Part shown: positions 1 through 7,686 of the stretch, in pieces
Layout: each line of letters starts with the position of its first letter
Position numbering within the stretch: position 1 is the first letter of the stretch
Notes under the pieces: model-generated
Told to the model about the DNA's origin: nothing
Databases searched by the model: none
The model's input: the letters and a program-made list of their open reading frames with translations, nothing else
Assembly: GCA_001804345.1 (NCBI GenBank)
Contig: MHFU01000157.1
Span: 1 to 14,331 of the forward strand
Origin: Omnitrophica bacterium RIFOXYB12_FULL_50_7
GTDB taxonomy: Bacteria; Omnitrophota; Omnitrophia; Omnitrophales; Aquincolibacteriaceae
Length of the DNA: 14,331 bases
Direction of reading: 5' to 3'
Position numbers and translations under genes: made by a program

Positions 1-3000
1 AAAAACATCTGTCGTAAGATCCAAAATGTGTTTGTTAGAAAGCTTCGAAGCAATCCATGCATCCAGGCGCCCCAAAAAGGATGATTGCAAATTTCGATTG
101 TCAATCAGCTGACTGAGGGGCAACTCAAAATCAGCCGCAGTGACTCCTCTGGATTCCATTTCACTAAGAAGCTCTCTTGCTTTTGGATCATTAGAAGCAC
201 AAACCGCAAGCCTCTGCATAAAAGCCTTCCTCAATTTTCCATGGCCCACAACTTCATAAGAGCCGGCATGAAGTTGTCCCGTAGAGGGCCCTTTTCCTCC
301 CTCGGCTTCCCAAACCCTTCGATAAATAGCGGCATCTTGCACACTTAGAAGGGCAAGTGCTTTAAAAGCTTCTCTAAAATCTTCTCTAAAAGGCACAAAT
401 TCCAACGCTTCCGATTTTCCCGTGATCCCGAGATATTCATATTGATCTCTGGCATAAATCACACTGCCTGGAGGCCTAAAATCATCCTCTCCCTCCATGG
501 CAAAATTAATTCCATGCATATCCACCTGATAAAGCATGGCCGTCATTTGCAGTGCCTCTTCAACCAATGCTGCCCCAAACGCATCTTGAACGAATGCTTG
601 CCGAGTTTCGTCTTTTGAATAAATCTTCGGCGAAATCAAAAGAAAGGAAGGTACCCTTTGCAGCATACTGACCATGGCAATTTCAAAGGAAGTGACATTC
701 GGAAGAATTTCATTCAGTTCTTCCAGGGTCGAAACTCTTTTTCCATACAAAACTTGAACGGCTCCCTGAAACATCTCGAATCCCCTTTTGAAAGAAATCT
801 GATCGTGGATAAGCTGTCTCAATTGTTCTCTTTGCTTGTCCAGTCCTCGGGCTCGTCTTTCCTCCTCCAAAACGCCAAACTGATGAGATCGTTCAATTGC
901 TTGACGTCGTAACATCAATGCAAAAGTTTGACTCGAACCATCCTTTTGCTTCCTTTGAGCACGGATAATATCTTGCATGGCCCAAGTGGCTTCTTGTGTT
1001 TGACTAATGGTGGTGGTGCGATTGGCGACATCCGCACGTCTGGCTTGGTCCCGTATGGGAGCAAGGACCCCCTGAGAAGCAAAAACAGGCACAAGCGCTT
1101 CTTTGCCACCCCGGAATTTTACAACTCTCATCCCAGAGCCTATTTCATTAATGCTATCAACGGCCAGAAAAGTCTCGGCTCGTCTCCTAACCAAGGCCGT
1201 TTGTTTTGATAAATCCCCTTCAAAAAAAGACTCCTCTCCCTCATCTTGATCCATCCGCCGCAGAGATTCCTTCCATTCCACCTTTTGTTTATCACTCAAA
1301 ACCCACGCCTCGGAGCGCGCCGGGACATTTTCTTTAGCCGGATTCGCCCTCAATTCGGAGCGGTTGTTTCCTTCAATAATTTCGATGTTTTTAAGAATGT
1401 CTTCTATAATCGTTGCAACATTGGGCGGCACAGCGTCACGTTTAAAAACTTCTAACCGGTTTTTAATTCGTACTCCCAATCCGTTTGAGACAAGCATCTC
1501 GAGATTTTCCCGTGCACCGTCCCTTTTATCTGCATCAGGCGATCGAAGGTCTTCCAGCTCGCTGTCCAGGATCTGGCTAAAAGACTCTTCCAAAGCTGGC
1601 GAAATCGAAAGCTTCCAGCCTTTTTCTGCTCTTTCCAAACGAAGCATCGGCTGCTCGCCCTGGGTCGTTTTTTGGTGAATGAGCGCAACAAGTCCAGGAT
1701 GCACAGGAATCTGGCTCTCATCATCCGTAAATTGAAACAGGCTTTCGAATGCCAGCAAAAGGGCTCTTGCCGTCGTCATGCTCTGAATTCTAAGGCCCCA
1801 GATAAGCTCTTCTCTTGTAACGTTAAACTCGGAACGCCCTTTCTGTAAAATTTCATTCAGGGAATTGCGAAGGATAAAAATAATTTCGACATCGCGGTCT
1901 TGCGTCAGGTCCAGTTTGCGGACAGCCTGGGCGAAACCATAACCTTCTGTACTCAGCATCCGCGCCTCCGAGCGACGTTTTTCATTTTGTTGTTTTTTTC
2001 TTCCCGAATGATAAAGAATTCCGGCCCCAACCATCACCCCCACTCCCCCTAAAAGAAGCCCTGAGGGAAAACGGCCTCGTACGCTGGACGGCGCCGCCGA
2101 AACTAAAGTTGAACGATGCCCGGAAGGATTTGCTTTATTTTCAATAACGCGAAGCCCATTCGGTTGTCGAAGGGAAATCTGTTTCTGCATTCTAGTCGGA
2201 GAAAATTTACCCCAAGGGTTATAACCGATTTTAGATGCTCTTGAGATTTTTCGGGAAAGTTCTTCAAACTCATCCCTTATTTCATTCAAAAACGCTCCGT
2301 CCTCCGAAGAATCGGCCAACAAGGCCCTAAAAGCCGACAATGCGTCTGGATGACCAATAGATGTCAACGTCCAGGCTGCCAACGAACGCGTATATTCGGG
2401 CGATGTCTTATTACTCAAAACCTGGATCATGGCATTGACGGTTGCCAGCGAATAGGAATCTTCGATGAAAACAAGAGGATCCTCTTCACCCGACATTACC
2501 TTCGTTCTCATCTCCGCAACCCGATAAGCAGAATGCAAAAGATAGACCGCATCGCCGGAGATCCTTTCATCCGGATGCAACGCAAGCACAAGCAAAGTCG
2601 GGATCATATCCGGACTGCTTTCAAGTTCTGACAGCGAAAGATCCGGGATATAATGCGCCTCGGGATCGCCATAATTATTCATGATAGAAAGCGCTTTATA
2701 ACGAATTTCATCGGAAGGATCTTGCGCAATAATACGTGCAAGCGCTGGCAAAAACTCACGGTTTCCTGAATATTGCATCGCACTCAAAATATCTTTCTGG
2801 CTTTCCAGATCCCCCGCCTCCCCAAATCTCAGGTATTCCTTAAAAAGCAGATCAGCAACCGCCGTTGAGCGTACTGAAATCAGGGCGGAAAGCGTTTGCA
2901 TCCGAACGTCAGCATCAGGATCGCGCATAAAATCCCGGAAAACATTTTCGACCTCCTTCTGGAATTTTCTTTCTTCGATCAAAGGCACTGTGTTTAAAAG

Positions 3001-6000
3001 CGTTTGGAAAAGATCGTTTTCAGACGACGTCGCTTCTTGCGCTTCCTGAGCCACAACATTCCCCAACATCCCGATACCCGCCAAAGCACCGGCCATCGCC
3101 TTTTTGATTCCTCCCCGCCTTTCCTTCGGAAGGTGAGGCTCGCCTCCCAATTGCTTTTGATAGTTGGCGGCCCGCACTTCAGAGCGAGAGGAGACAACTT
3201 CGGAAGCGCCGGCAACAAGGTTGCCTTCTTGCGCGGGCAAAAACTTCTGGATCAAAGCGACACTTTTGTGGCCTCTATATTCTTCGAGCTCCTCGATGGT
3301 CATGACTACCACATCGCCATAGCCCCCATCCAAAAGAATCTGTTTGATAGAACGCACATTTTCCGGAGTTGTGGCCACGAGTCTTATGTTTAATCTTTCC
3401 GCCGCCGTTTCGCCTGTGACCTGGCCTGCATTGGGGGAAGAATGGCCTGCCGCATCTCCCAAAACCATAACCGGTATTGGGGACAGCTTTAGCATCCTCT
3501 CTCTTTCCTCCGGACTTTGCTTGATCAGGTAGTAACGAAGTTTATTGAGGTATTCCAGATATTTGTCTAAATCCTTAATACCTATCTCATAAACTTTTCC
3601 CAAGAAAACTTGATCTGAACGCTTTGGAAATATCCTAGTTACCAGTCTCCGTAGTAAATTAGGATGTCTTATTTGATCAAGCTGTTTTTCGTACTCTGCT
3701 CTTTTCGTCCTTGCGTTCCCGACCTCCTGATCAACGCCTTGTCCCGGATCAATTCCGGCAATGGAATATTTTGCAGTGCTTTTGATAGCGTAATTTTTCA
3801 TTCCTGAGTAACCACCCCACCTCAGACTGGCAAGAGAAACAAACTCCCCATTGAGTTGTGACAATCCCTTGCCGGGACCGCTTAACGTTACCATGCCCAA
3901 CTGATCGAGGACTTTTCCGGGAACCAATTGCAGATTTGTTTTCATCATTGCCTGCCACAATGTATAGGCATTGGTGCCATGGCCAAGAAATTCTGTCGCG
4001 CTTGTCGGCATAAACGTTGGTCTTGAGTTTAATTCCGGGTTCAAAGCGATGTATTCTGAATGCTTACCAGATGACGTCCCGGCGGGCTTGTTTGCTAGTT
4101 CTTTGGCGGGATGGGTTCGGTCTTGGCCTGCCTGCCGGGCAGGCAGCCGGATTTCGGCACGGGCGGGATTCACTGCAAATTGGTGGCCGATCATGGAAAG
4201 GGCAGCGCCCATAGCAGCGTTGCCTCCTACGCCAAAGGACGCTACAGCGGACGGCCCCTGCATTGCAAACAATTGTCCCTGCCATTGCCCCTGCACTGAA
4301 ATGAACCGCCTGAAAAAGCCGTTCACAGCGCCTGGAATGGCGCTAAAATAAGGCATCATCCATCGTTGCCATATATCATATATCATATATGGTCGCAGGA
4401 TGTTTTGAATGCCCTGGACTAACGGAAGTTGAACGGCACGGCTAGAAGTTTGGTCGCTGTCCTCTGGTTTTATGAGTCCGCCTCGCTCAGGATGCGACGT
4501 TGTGGTTGGGAGAAGTGTCTTTGTTCCAGACAATTCTGCTTGAGCCGGTTTTAAATTGGCTTGATTGGCTCGCCATGAATTTGTGGCGCGAAGACGCTCG
4601 ATATATTCCGGGAACCTGCGTGGGGGCATGAGTTCAAACGGGCTCTCGGTGGCGGCAGCACGGGCGACAAACATGGGCACTTCAAAAGGATGATAACCCA
4701 CGGTCATGAGGCGCTTGTAATATTCCCGGTGCACCGGGTCTTCCCGGGTGATGCGAGGCGACACGACAACGTAGGAAATCCCCCTGGCCCTGAGGATACT
4801 TTTAATGCTCTCTTTGTGGAATCCTCCGAATACCAGAACGGCTGGCGCGAGACTCGGGGAACGGCTAACGGTGAACGTTTTCGTTTCGCGACCATCTGTT
4901 TTCAATTCTTTCTCGTTTCCCGTTTCCCGTTCCACGTTTCCCGCGGCCAGAAACTCATCCATGCATTTTGCAATGGAATTGTCTCTAGCCGCCGCAATCT
5001 CATAAAACCGCACGGCCTCTTGGATATTTTTCTCCCAGCGTTTGGGAAGCACCAAAGGACGGTCCGTTTCCTTGCTGATGAACTCCCCGATCGCTTTTGC
5101 GTTAAAATCCCGGAGATTCTTTTGGACCGCTTCGTACTCTGCGGCGCTGATCTTGAACTCGATCAACCGATCGAGAAGCCGGAGGATCTTGTAGAAACGA
5201 AATGTCTGTTGATCGCTTTCATTTGTGAGGAACCCTGAAGCAATGGCGTCCGCCAATCCATCCATTTCCTTGAATAGCTGTTTCGCATCAATATTTTTGG
5301 CGTCCTTGTCCTGGGGTTTTTGCCCCTGCGCAATCCTTAATAGAAGCTCGACCGCTTCAAAGGGTTGCTCCTTTGAACTCCCACGGTTTTGAATATAAAT
5401 CTTGTAGCTCCTCCCGAGGTAATCCAAAAGCGGCAGAGAGCCTTCTTCAAATCGCTCCTTCAATTTGATCCATTGGCTGAGCTCCTTGGGGAATCGAAGG
5501 GAAGCGAGTTTCATCAACTCGGTATTCAAGAGGGCAAGATTTTTTTGTGTTTCCTGTTTCGTCTGAGAGGAAATCTTGTATTGCCGGACGTTACTGCGGT
5601 GGAGTTTGATGCTGTCAGCGCCAATCAGCCGCCACTCAGGGTTTAGGGAATAGGGTTTAGGGGATAGATTTCCCTGGCTGTGGATTTTCCTATACCCTAC
5701 ACCCTGTACCCTATCCCCTAAGTTATGCCGATTGATGTGCGCGTACTCTGCGCCTTTGATACGCAAAAGGTCCATCAGGGCATAAGCAATTTTCTGTTTT
5801 TCTTTCGGGTCCTTGATCGTGCTAAAAAACTCATCCGTCGGTACCGGACCTTCATAGCCTTCTTCGAAAACTGTTTTGACACCCTGCTCGTCCACCAAAT
5901 ACTGTATGAGCTTGGCAATATTCTCCTGCGCTTCCAGGGAATCGTGGGCGTCTTGGATGAACACGACCATTCGGTCGTGAGTCGCTAGTCGCTGGTCACT

Positions 6001-6273
6001 GGTCGCTGGCATGCTTTCGTTGCGCGTTGTGCTTTGCGCGTTGTACGTTTCTTGTATGAAACCAAGTTCGGGAGGGATCCTGATCTTTTCGATCTGGCTA
6101 GGGCTCGAAAGACTCTGAGGATAACCCCCTCCCTGAACTTGGACTTGATTCTCTTGAGCAAAAATGGGTGATGGGAACTGGAAGAGCCCCGTAAACACAA
6201 AAAGCACCACCGTGATTGCGGCGATGCTTTTCGTCAATAGACTTTGCTTGAATAGCGAGTATTGTGGATTCAC
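1..6273 (-). CDS. Giant mosaic exported protein, at least 2091 residues, C-terminus outside window
   Basis: Reading every codon on the minus strand from 6273 to 1 finds no stop, so this is one frame that leaves the window. An in-frame stop lies at 6298-6300. The chosen start is GTG at 6273, with AAAGG 8 bases upstream. Residues 1-39 form a signal peptide ending PIFA|QEN. Residues about 100-520 resemble the ChaN/TraB/EreA-type fold: a strand then DAH at 108-110, EEGYEG at 137-142, and a late strand then GGFH at 483-486. Residues about 755-990 contain HGT (765-767), a FVSLASLRW-like segment and GET near 954, loosely like ADP-ribosyltransferase folds. Residues 1052-1077 are basic, then hydrophobic, ending VVAQE like a second signal peptide. 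Residues about 1090-1320 look like HEAT repeats. Residues 1403-1421 are a membrane segment followed by basic residues. I do not recognise 1430-2091. Short R-S-E-x-R motifs recur. The function is unknown; an exported or envelope-anchored multidomain protein is inferred. The frame is certain, the domain names tentative. Confidence 0.7.
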   Translation of the reverse strand, partial: MNPQYSLFKQSLLTKSIAAITVVLFVFTGLFQFPSPIFAQENQVQVQGGGYPQSLSSPSQIEKIRIPPELGFIQETYNAQSTTRNESMPATSDQRLATHDRMVVFIQDAHDSLEAQENIAKLIQYLVDEQGVKTVFEEGYEGPVPTDEFFSTIKDPKEKQKIAYALMDLLRIKGAEYAHINRHNLGDRVQGVGYRKIHSQGNLSPKPYSLNPEWRLIGADSIKLHRSNVRQYKISSQTKQETQKNLALLNTELMKLASLRFPKELSQWIKLKERFEEGSLPLLDYLGRSYKIYIQNRGSSKEQPFEAVELLLRIAQGQKPQDKDAKNIDAKQLFKEMDGLADAIASGFLTNESDQQTFRFYKILRLLDRLIEFKISAAEYEAVQKNLRDFNAKAIGEFISKETDRPLVLPKRWEKNIQEAVRFYEIAAARDNSIAKCMDEFLAAGNVERETGNEKELKTDGRETKTFTVSRSPSLAPAVLVFGGFHKESIKSILRARGISYVVVSPRITREDPVHREYYKRLMTVGYHPFEVPMFVARAAATESPFELMPPRRFPEYIERLRATNSWRANQANLKPAQAELSGTKTLLPTTTSHPERGGLIKPEDSDQTSSRAVQLPLVQGIQNILRPYMIYDIWQRWMMPYFSAIPGAVNGFFRRFISVQGQWQGQLFAMQGPSAVASFGVGGNAAMGAALSMIGHQFAVNPARAEIRLPARQAGQDRTHPAKELANKPAGTSSGKHSEYIALNPELNSRPTFMPTSATEFLGHGTNAYTLWQAMMKTNLQLVPGKVLDQLGMVTLSGPGKGLSQLNGEFVSLASLRWGGYSGMKNYAIKSTAKYSIAGIDPGQGVDQEVGNARTKRAEYEKQLDQIRHPNLLRRLVTRIFPKRSDQVFLGKVYEIGIKDLDKYLEYLNKLRYYLIKQSPEERERMLKLSPIPVMVLGDAAGHSSPNAGQVTGETAAERLNIRLVATTPENVRSIKQILLDGGYGDVVVMTIEELEEYRGHKSVALIQKFLPAQEGNLVAGASEVVSSRSEVRAANYQKQLGGEPHLPKERRGGIKKAMAGALAGIGMLGNVVAQEAQEATSSENDLFQTLLNTVPLIEERKFQKEVENVFRDFMRDPDADVRMQTLSALISVRSTAVADLLFKEYLRFGEAGDLESQKDILSAMQYSGNREFLPALARIIAQDPSDEIRYKALSIMNNYGDPEAHYIPDLSLSELESSPDMIPTLLVLALHPDERISGDAVYLLHSAYRVAEMRTKVMSGEEDPLVFIEDSYSLATVNAMIQVLSNKTSPEYTRSLAAWTLTSIGHPDALSAFRALLADSSEDGAFLNEIRDEFEELSRKISRASKIGYNPWGKFSPTRMQKQISLRQPNGLRVIENKANPSGHRSTLVSAAPSSVRGRFPSGLLLGGVGVMVGAGILYHSGRKKQQNEKRRSEARMLSTEGYGFAQAVRKLDLTQDRDVEIIFILRNSLNEILQKGRSEFNVTREELIWGLRIQSMTTARALLLAFESLFQFTDDESQIPVHPGLVALIHQKTTQGEQPMLRLERAEKGWKLSISPALEESFSQILDSELEDLRSPDADKRDGARENLEMLVSNGLGVRIKNRLEVFKRDAVPPNVATIIEDILKNIEIIEGNNRSELRANPAKENVPARSEAWVLSDKQKVEWKESLRRMDQDEGEESFFEGDLSKQTALVRRRAETFLAVDSINEIGSGMRVVKFRGGKEALVPVFASQGVLAPIRDQARRADVANRTTTISQTQEATWAMQDIIRAQRKQKDGSSQTFALMLRRQAIERSHQFGVLEEERRARGLDKQREQLRQLIHDQISFKRGFEMFQGAVQVLYGKRVSTLEELNEILPNVTSFEIAMVSMLQRVPSFLLISPKIYSKDETRQAFVQDAFGAALVEEALQMTAMLYQVDMHGINFAMEGEDDFRPPGSVIYARDQYEYLGITGKSEALEFVPFREDFREAFKALALLSVQDAAIYRRVWEAEGGKGPSTGQLHAGSYEVVGHGKLRKAFMQRLAVCASNDPKARELLSEMESRGVTAADFELPLSQLIDNRNLQSSFLGRLDAWIASKLSNKHILDLTTDVF
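4128..4146. repeat. GC-rich perfect palindrome inside the giant gene
   Basis: The arms CTGCCTGCC and GGCAGGCAG are exact inverted copies around one central base. On the coding strand the palindrome contributes LPARQAG at residues 710-716. It lies directly beside one of the R-A-E-I-R motifs (705-709), in a low-complexity stretch between recognisable regions. From memory, LPARQAG-like peptides encoded by this palindrome are frequent in uncultivated bacterial genomes, which fits a dispersed palindromic repeat read in frame rather than a protein domain. I cannot verify that here. Confidence 0.6.
4369..4392. repeat. AT-rich heptanucleotide array (CATATAT x3) in the giant gene
   Basis: Three exact CATATAT units at 4370-4376, 4377-4383 and 4384-4390 are flanked by C and GG, so the ends CCATATAT and ATATATGG mirror each other. 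The array is read in frame as part of the giant protein around residues 628-636 (Y, M, I, Y, D, I, W), in a stretch between the ChaN/TraB-like and HGT-containing regions. The 7-bp period matches the other arrays in this window although the unit differs. Confidence 0.65.
4914..4941. repeat. CGTTTCC heptanucleotide array in the giant gene
   Basis: Four consecutive 7-bp units are visible: CGTTTCC, CGTTTCC, CGTTCCA and CGTTTCC. On the coding strand they read as a charged linker (GNVERETGNEK) near residues 445-455. It sits just before the strand and GGFH motif of the ChaN/TraB-like region, so it probably forms a surface loop. More degenerate CGTTT-type sequence continues near 4875-4890. The ORF stays open through the array. 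Confidence 0.7.
5638..5721. repeat. AGGGTTT-type inverted heptanucleotide element, copy 1 (in frame)
   Basis: The left arm is built from 7-bp units AGGGTTT, AGGGAAT, AGGGTTT and AGGGGAT. The right arm has units TATACCC, TACACCC, TGTACCC and TATCCCC. The arms are roughly complementary with a loop of about 22 bases. The element is 84 bp, which is both 12 x 7 and 28 codons, so it keeps the giant frame open and encodes about residues 185-212. A second copy lies between genes at 7604-7686. The two share a run of 19 identical bases in the left arm and the 12-mer CCTATACCCTAC in the right arm. Confidence 0.8.
5974..6054. repeat. Two adjacent heptanucleotide arrays near the start of the giant gene
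   Basis: Positions 5974-6008 hold five 7-bp units: GTCGTGA, GTCGCTA, GTCGCTG, GTCACTG and GTCGCTG. After four bases, 6013-6054 hold six further units, including TTGCGCG (6020-6026 and 6034-6040), TTGTGCT and TTGTACG. Both arrays are read in frame as a polar linker at about residues 74-100, between the mature N-terminus and the first strand of the ChaN/TraB-like region. Neighbouring sequence lacks this periodicity. Confidence 0.7.
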
Positions 6274-6287
6274 TGCCCTAGCCTTTC

Positions 6288-6311
6288 TTAAGCTGTTTTA
6301 AAACAGCTTAA
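6288..6311. promoter_or_regulatory. 24-bp perfect palindrome, candidate operator of the giant gene
   Basis: The half-site TTAAGCTGTTTT is followed by its exact complement with no spacer. It lies 14 bp upstream of the GTG start of the giant gene and covers the transcription start predicted from the promoter at 6317-6345. A spacerless palindrome overlapping +1 suits a dimeric repressor operator. As RNA it could instead form a 10-bp hairpin with a four-base loop at the 5' end of the message. An intrinsic terminator is less likely because the stem is AT-rich and no T-tract follows. Confidence 0.55.
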
Positions 6312-6316
6312 AAAGA

Positions 6317-6345
6317 AGAATCGCACACACTCCGATATCTGTCAA
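6317..6345 (-). promoter_or_regulatory. Sigma70-like promoter for the giant gene
   Basis: On the minus strand a consensus -35 box TTGACA (6345-6340) is separated by 17 bp from GATTCT (6322-6317), a weak -10 box. Transcription would start near 6309, about 36 bases before the GTG start and inside the palindrome. The perfect -35 and ideal spacing support it; the -10 matches consensus at only three of six positions. Confidence 0.5.
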
Positions 6346-6530
6346 ATTGGCGGTACAAGGAAACCTCATAAAAAGGACCCCCTGCTATAGCTTGCTATAT
6401 CCTGCAAAACAGACCGGCGCCCCACCTCAGAGACTGGACGTCACAGCAAAGTCGGACGAGCCTCACTCAAGGCGAGGCCTCAGAAACAGGGCCAAAAAAA
6501 ACGGGGCGAAGCTCCATTTCATGAAGTGCT
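6346..6530. other. Non-coding gap between plsC and the giant-gene promoter
   Basis: No convincing gene is seen on either strand. On the minus strand, just after the plsC stop, a weak 5-bp stem (GAAGC/GCTTC, 6508-6532) is followed after a few bases by eight T residues (plus-strand A tract 6494-6501), a poor candidate terminator. A GC-rich stretch at 6457-6480 shares the decamer CGAGCCTCAC with the reverse strand of the giant gene at 3133-3142; both places have GAGGC/GCCTC inverted repeats. Confidence 0.5.
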
Positions 6531-7271
6531 TCAGGATAAGGGTGGGGTCAGTTTCTCGGCGATGCGGGAACGAACCGTTTCACTCAGTTTTGAGAAATCA
6601 CTGTGCTCCAGATGGGACGTCTCGATGGGCGCGAGAACGGTCAGGTTGCAAAAAACCTTGGACTTCATGACCCAGTCCCCTTTTGGGATCGCGTTCCTCG
6701 CTCCGCTGATGACAACCGGCAGGATCGGAATTTTTTCAGAAATGGCGAGTTTAAAAGCCCCGGTTTGAAAAGGGTTCATCTCCTCGGTCTCACTGCGAGT
6801 CCCCTCCGGGAAAAACAGAACGGACATCCCCGAGCGAAGATACTGAATCGCTTCGCGGTAAACATCGCGGATGCTGACTCGGTCGTTACGCTTCAAACCG
6901 ATATGCTTGCAAAGTCCCAGGCACCAACCCAAAAAAGGAATACTGAAAAGGCTTTCCTTCGCCACCCACTTGAATTGCAAGCGGAGCTGATACAAAACCA
7001 CAATGTCCGCCAAACTCTGGTGATTGGCCACGATCACATAAGTGCGTTTCGGATCCGCATTCTCAAGACCGTTCACTTTCACTTTCCAGTAGGGACTCAG
7101 GCCGATGATACCGCTTGACCACCAAAAACATTGGCGGTGCAAGAGTTTCCGTTGTTTATCAAAAGGAAAAGTGAAAACCAGAAGGACAAGCATGACAAGA
7201 TAGAGAATGGCCAGGAGGGTCACGCAAGCCACCCAGAAAAAAAGTGAAAGCAAAGCGTTCAGCACAGGCAT
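6531..7271 (-). CDS. plsC: 1-acyl-sn-glycerol-3-phosphate acyltransferase (PlsC family)
   Basis: The 246-residue protein transfers an acyl chain to lysophosphatidic acid to give phosphatidic acid at the inner membrane, an early step of phospholipid synthesis. Residues about 7-35 form an N-terminal membrane anchor. The catalytic HX4D motif is NHQSLAD at 83-89, the glycerol-phosphate binding motif is FPEGTRS at 154-160, and the late hydrophobic motif IPILPVVISG is at 181-190. All key residues are present and the length is typical. The start lies 2 bp after the stop of the upstream small membrane protein, so the two are probably co-transcribed. The exact acyl donor and acceptor cannot be read from the sequence; a lyso-ornithine-lipid or other PlsC-superfamily role is possible. 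Confidence 0.93.
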   Translation of the reverse strand: MPVLNALLSLFFWVACVTLLAILYLVMLVLLVFTFPFDKQRKLLHRQCFWWSSGIIGLSPYWKVKVNGLENADPKRTYVIVANHQSLADIVVLYQLRLQFKWVAKESLFSIPFLGWCLGLCKHIGLKRNDRVSIRDVYREAIQYLRSGMSVLFFPEGTRSETEEMNPFQTGAFKLAISEKIPILPVVISGARNAIPKGDWVMKSKVFCNLTVLAPIETSHLEHSDFSKLSETVRSRIAEKLTPPLS

Positions 7272-7273
7272 CC

Positions 7274-7534
7274 TTAGAAGCGGACAAACGCTATGTAAAA
7301 AATGGCGAGGCTTAACGCTGCCAGAGCGACTCCGAGAACCCGGGTGTTCCGGACTTCGCGCGGCAGATCGATCGGAACCACTTTCCAGTTAAAGCGCTCC
7401 ATCATCCATTGATAAAGACCGATCGACCTCTGGGGCCAAACCACCGACAAAAGGCCTAAGGCAAAACCCAAACAACCGATCCCGAGAAAAACGAATTTGG
7501 GGGACATACAACAACTGCTCAGCGGACATTGCAT
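7274..7534 (-). CDS. Small two-helix membrane protein of unknown function
   Basis: The 86-residue protein has two hydrophobic segments, about residues 13-33 and 65-84, joined by a polar loop with the stretch NWKVVPIDLPREVRN. A cysteine pair near the N-terminus (residues 8-9) is unusual. The first ATG at 7534 is preferred because GGAGG lies about 10 bases upstream, whereas the next ATG (7507) has no such site. It ends 2 bp before plsC, which suggests coupled expression and perhaps a membrane-related role. I do not recognise the family. The loop between helices should lie on one face of the membrane, but the topology cannot be decided. Confidence 0.7.
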   Translation of the reverse strand: MQCPLSSCCMSPKFVFLGIGCLGFALGLLSVVWPQRSIGLYQWMMERFNWKVVPIDLPREVRNTRVLGVALAALSLAIFYIAFVRF

Positions 7535-7603
7535 GGATTTACTCCCTCCGTTTTTCCCCTTACGTAGACTCTGTAAAATTTTCTCAGCCTAACAACATTT
7601 TAA

Positions 7604-7686
7604 AGGGGATAGGGTTTAGGGGATAGAACAAACTATTTTATTTTACAGCGCTCTCCTATTCCCTATACCCTACTCACTATCCCCTA
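7604..7686. repeat. AGGGTTT-type inverted heptanucleotide element, copy 2 (intergenic)
   Basis: The left arm has 7-bp units AGGGGAT, AGGGTTT and AGGGGAT. The right arm has units TATTCCC, TATACCC, TACTCAC and TATCCCC. The arms can pair imperfectly into a long hairpin. At 83 bp it is nearly the same size as copy 1 at 5638-5721. Its right end contains the TAG stop (7684-7686) of the helicase gene, so the element begins exactly at a gene's 3' end. It may stabilise the mRNA end or weaken transcription into the downstream membrane-protein/plsC pair. Confidence 0.8.

Noticed and set aside
85..5988. Many plus-strand open frames of 60 to 182 codons opposite the giant gene
   Set aside because: They are frames opposite a continuous minus-strand coding region. 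None shows a ribosome binding site or a family motif.
4369..6054. A CRISPR array, considered because of clustered short repeats
   Set aside because: The units are 7 bp and contiguous, without spacers or long direct repeats, and no cas gene is present.
6494..6532. Intrinsic terminator after plsC
   Set aside because: The stem is only 5 bp with a long loop and is separated from the T-tract by six bases, so it is mentioned only in the gap entry.
5638..7686. TTTAGGG units resemble the plant-type telomere repeat
   Set aside because: The arrays are only a few degenerate units, are inverted, lie inside a bacterial gene and in an operon gap, and are far from any sequence end that looks like a replicon terminus.
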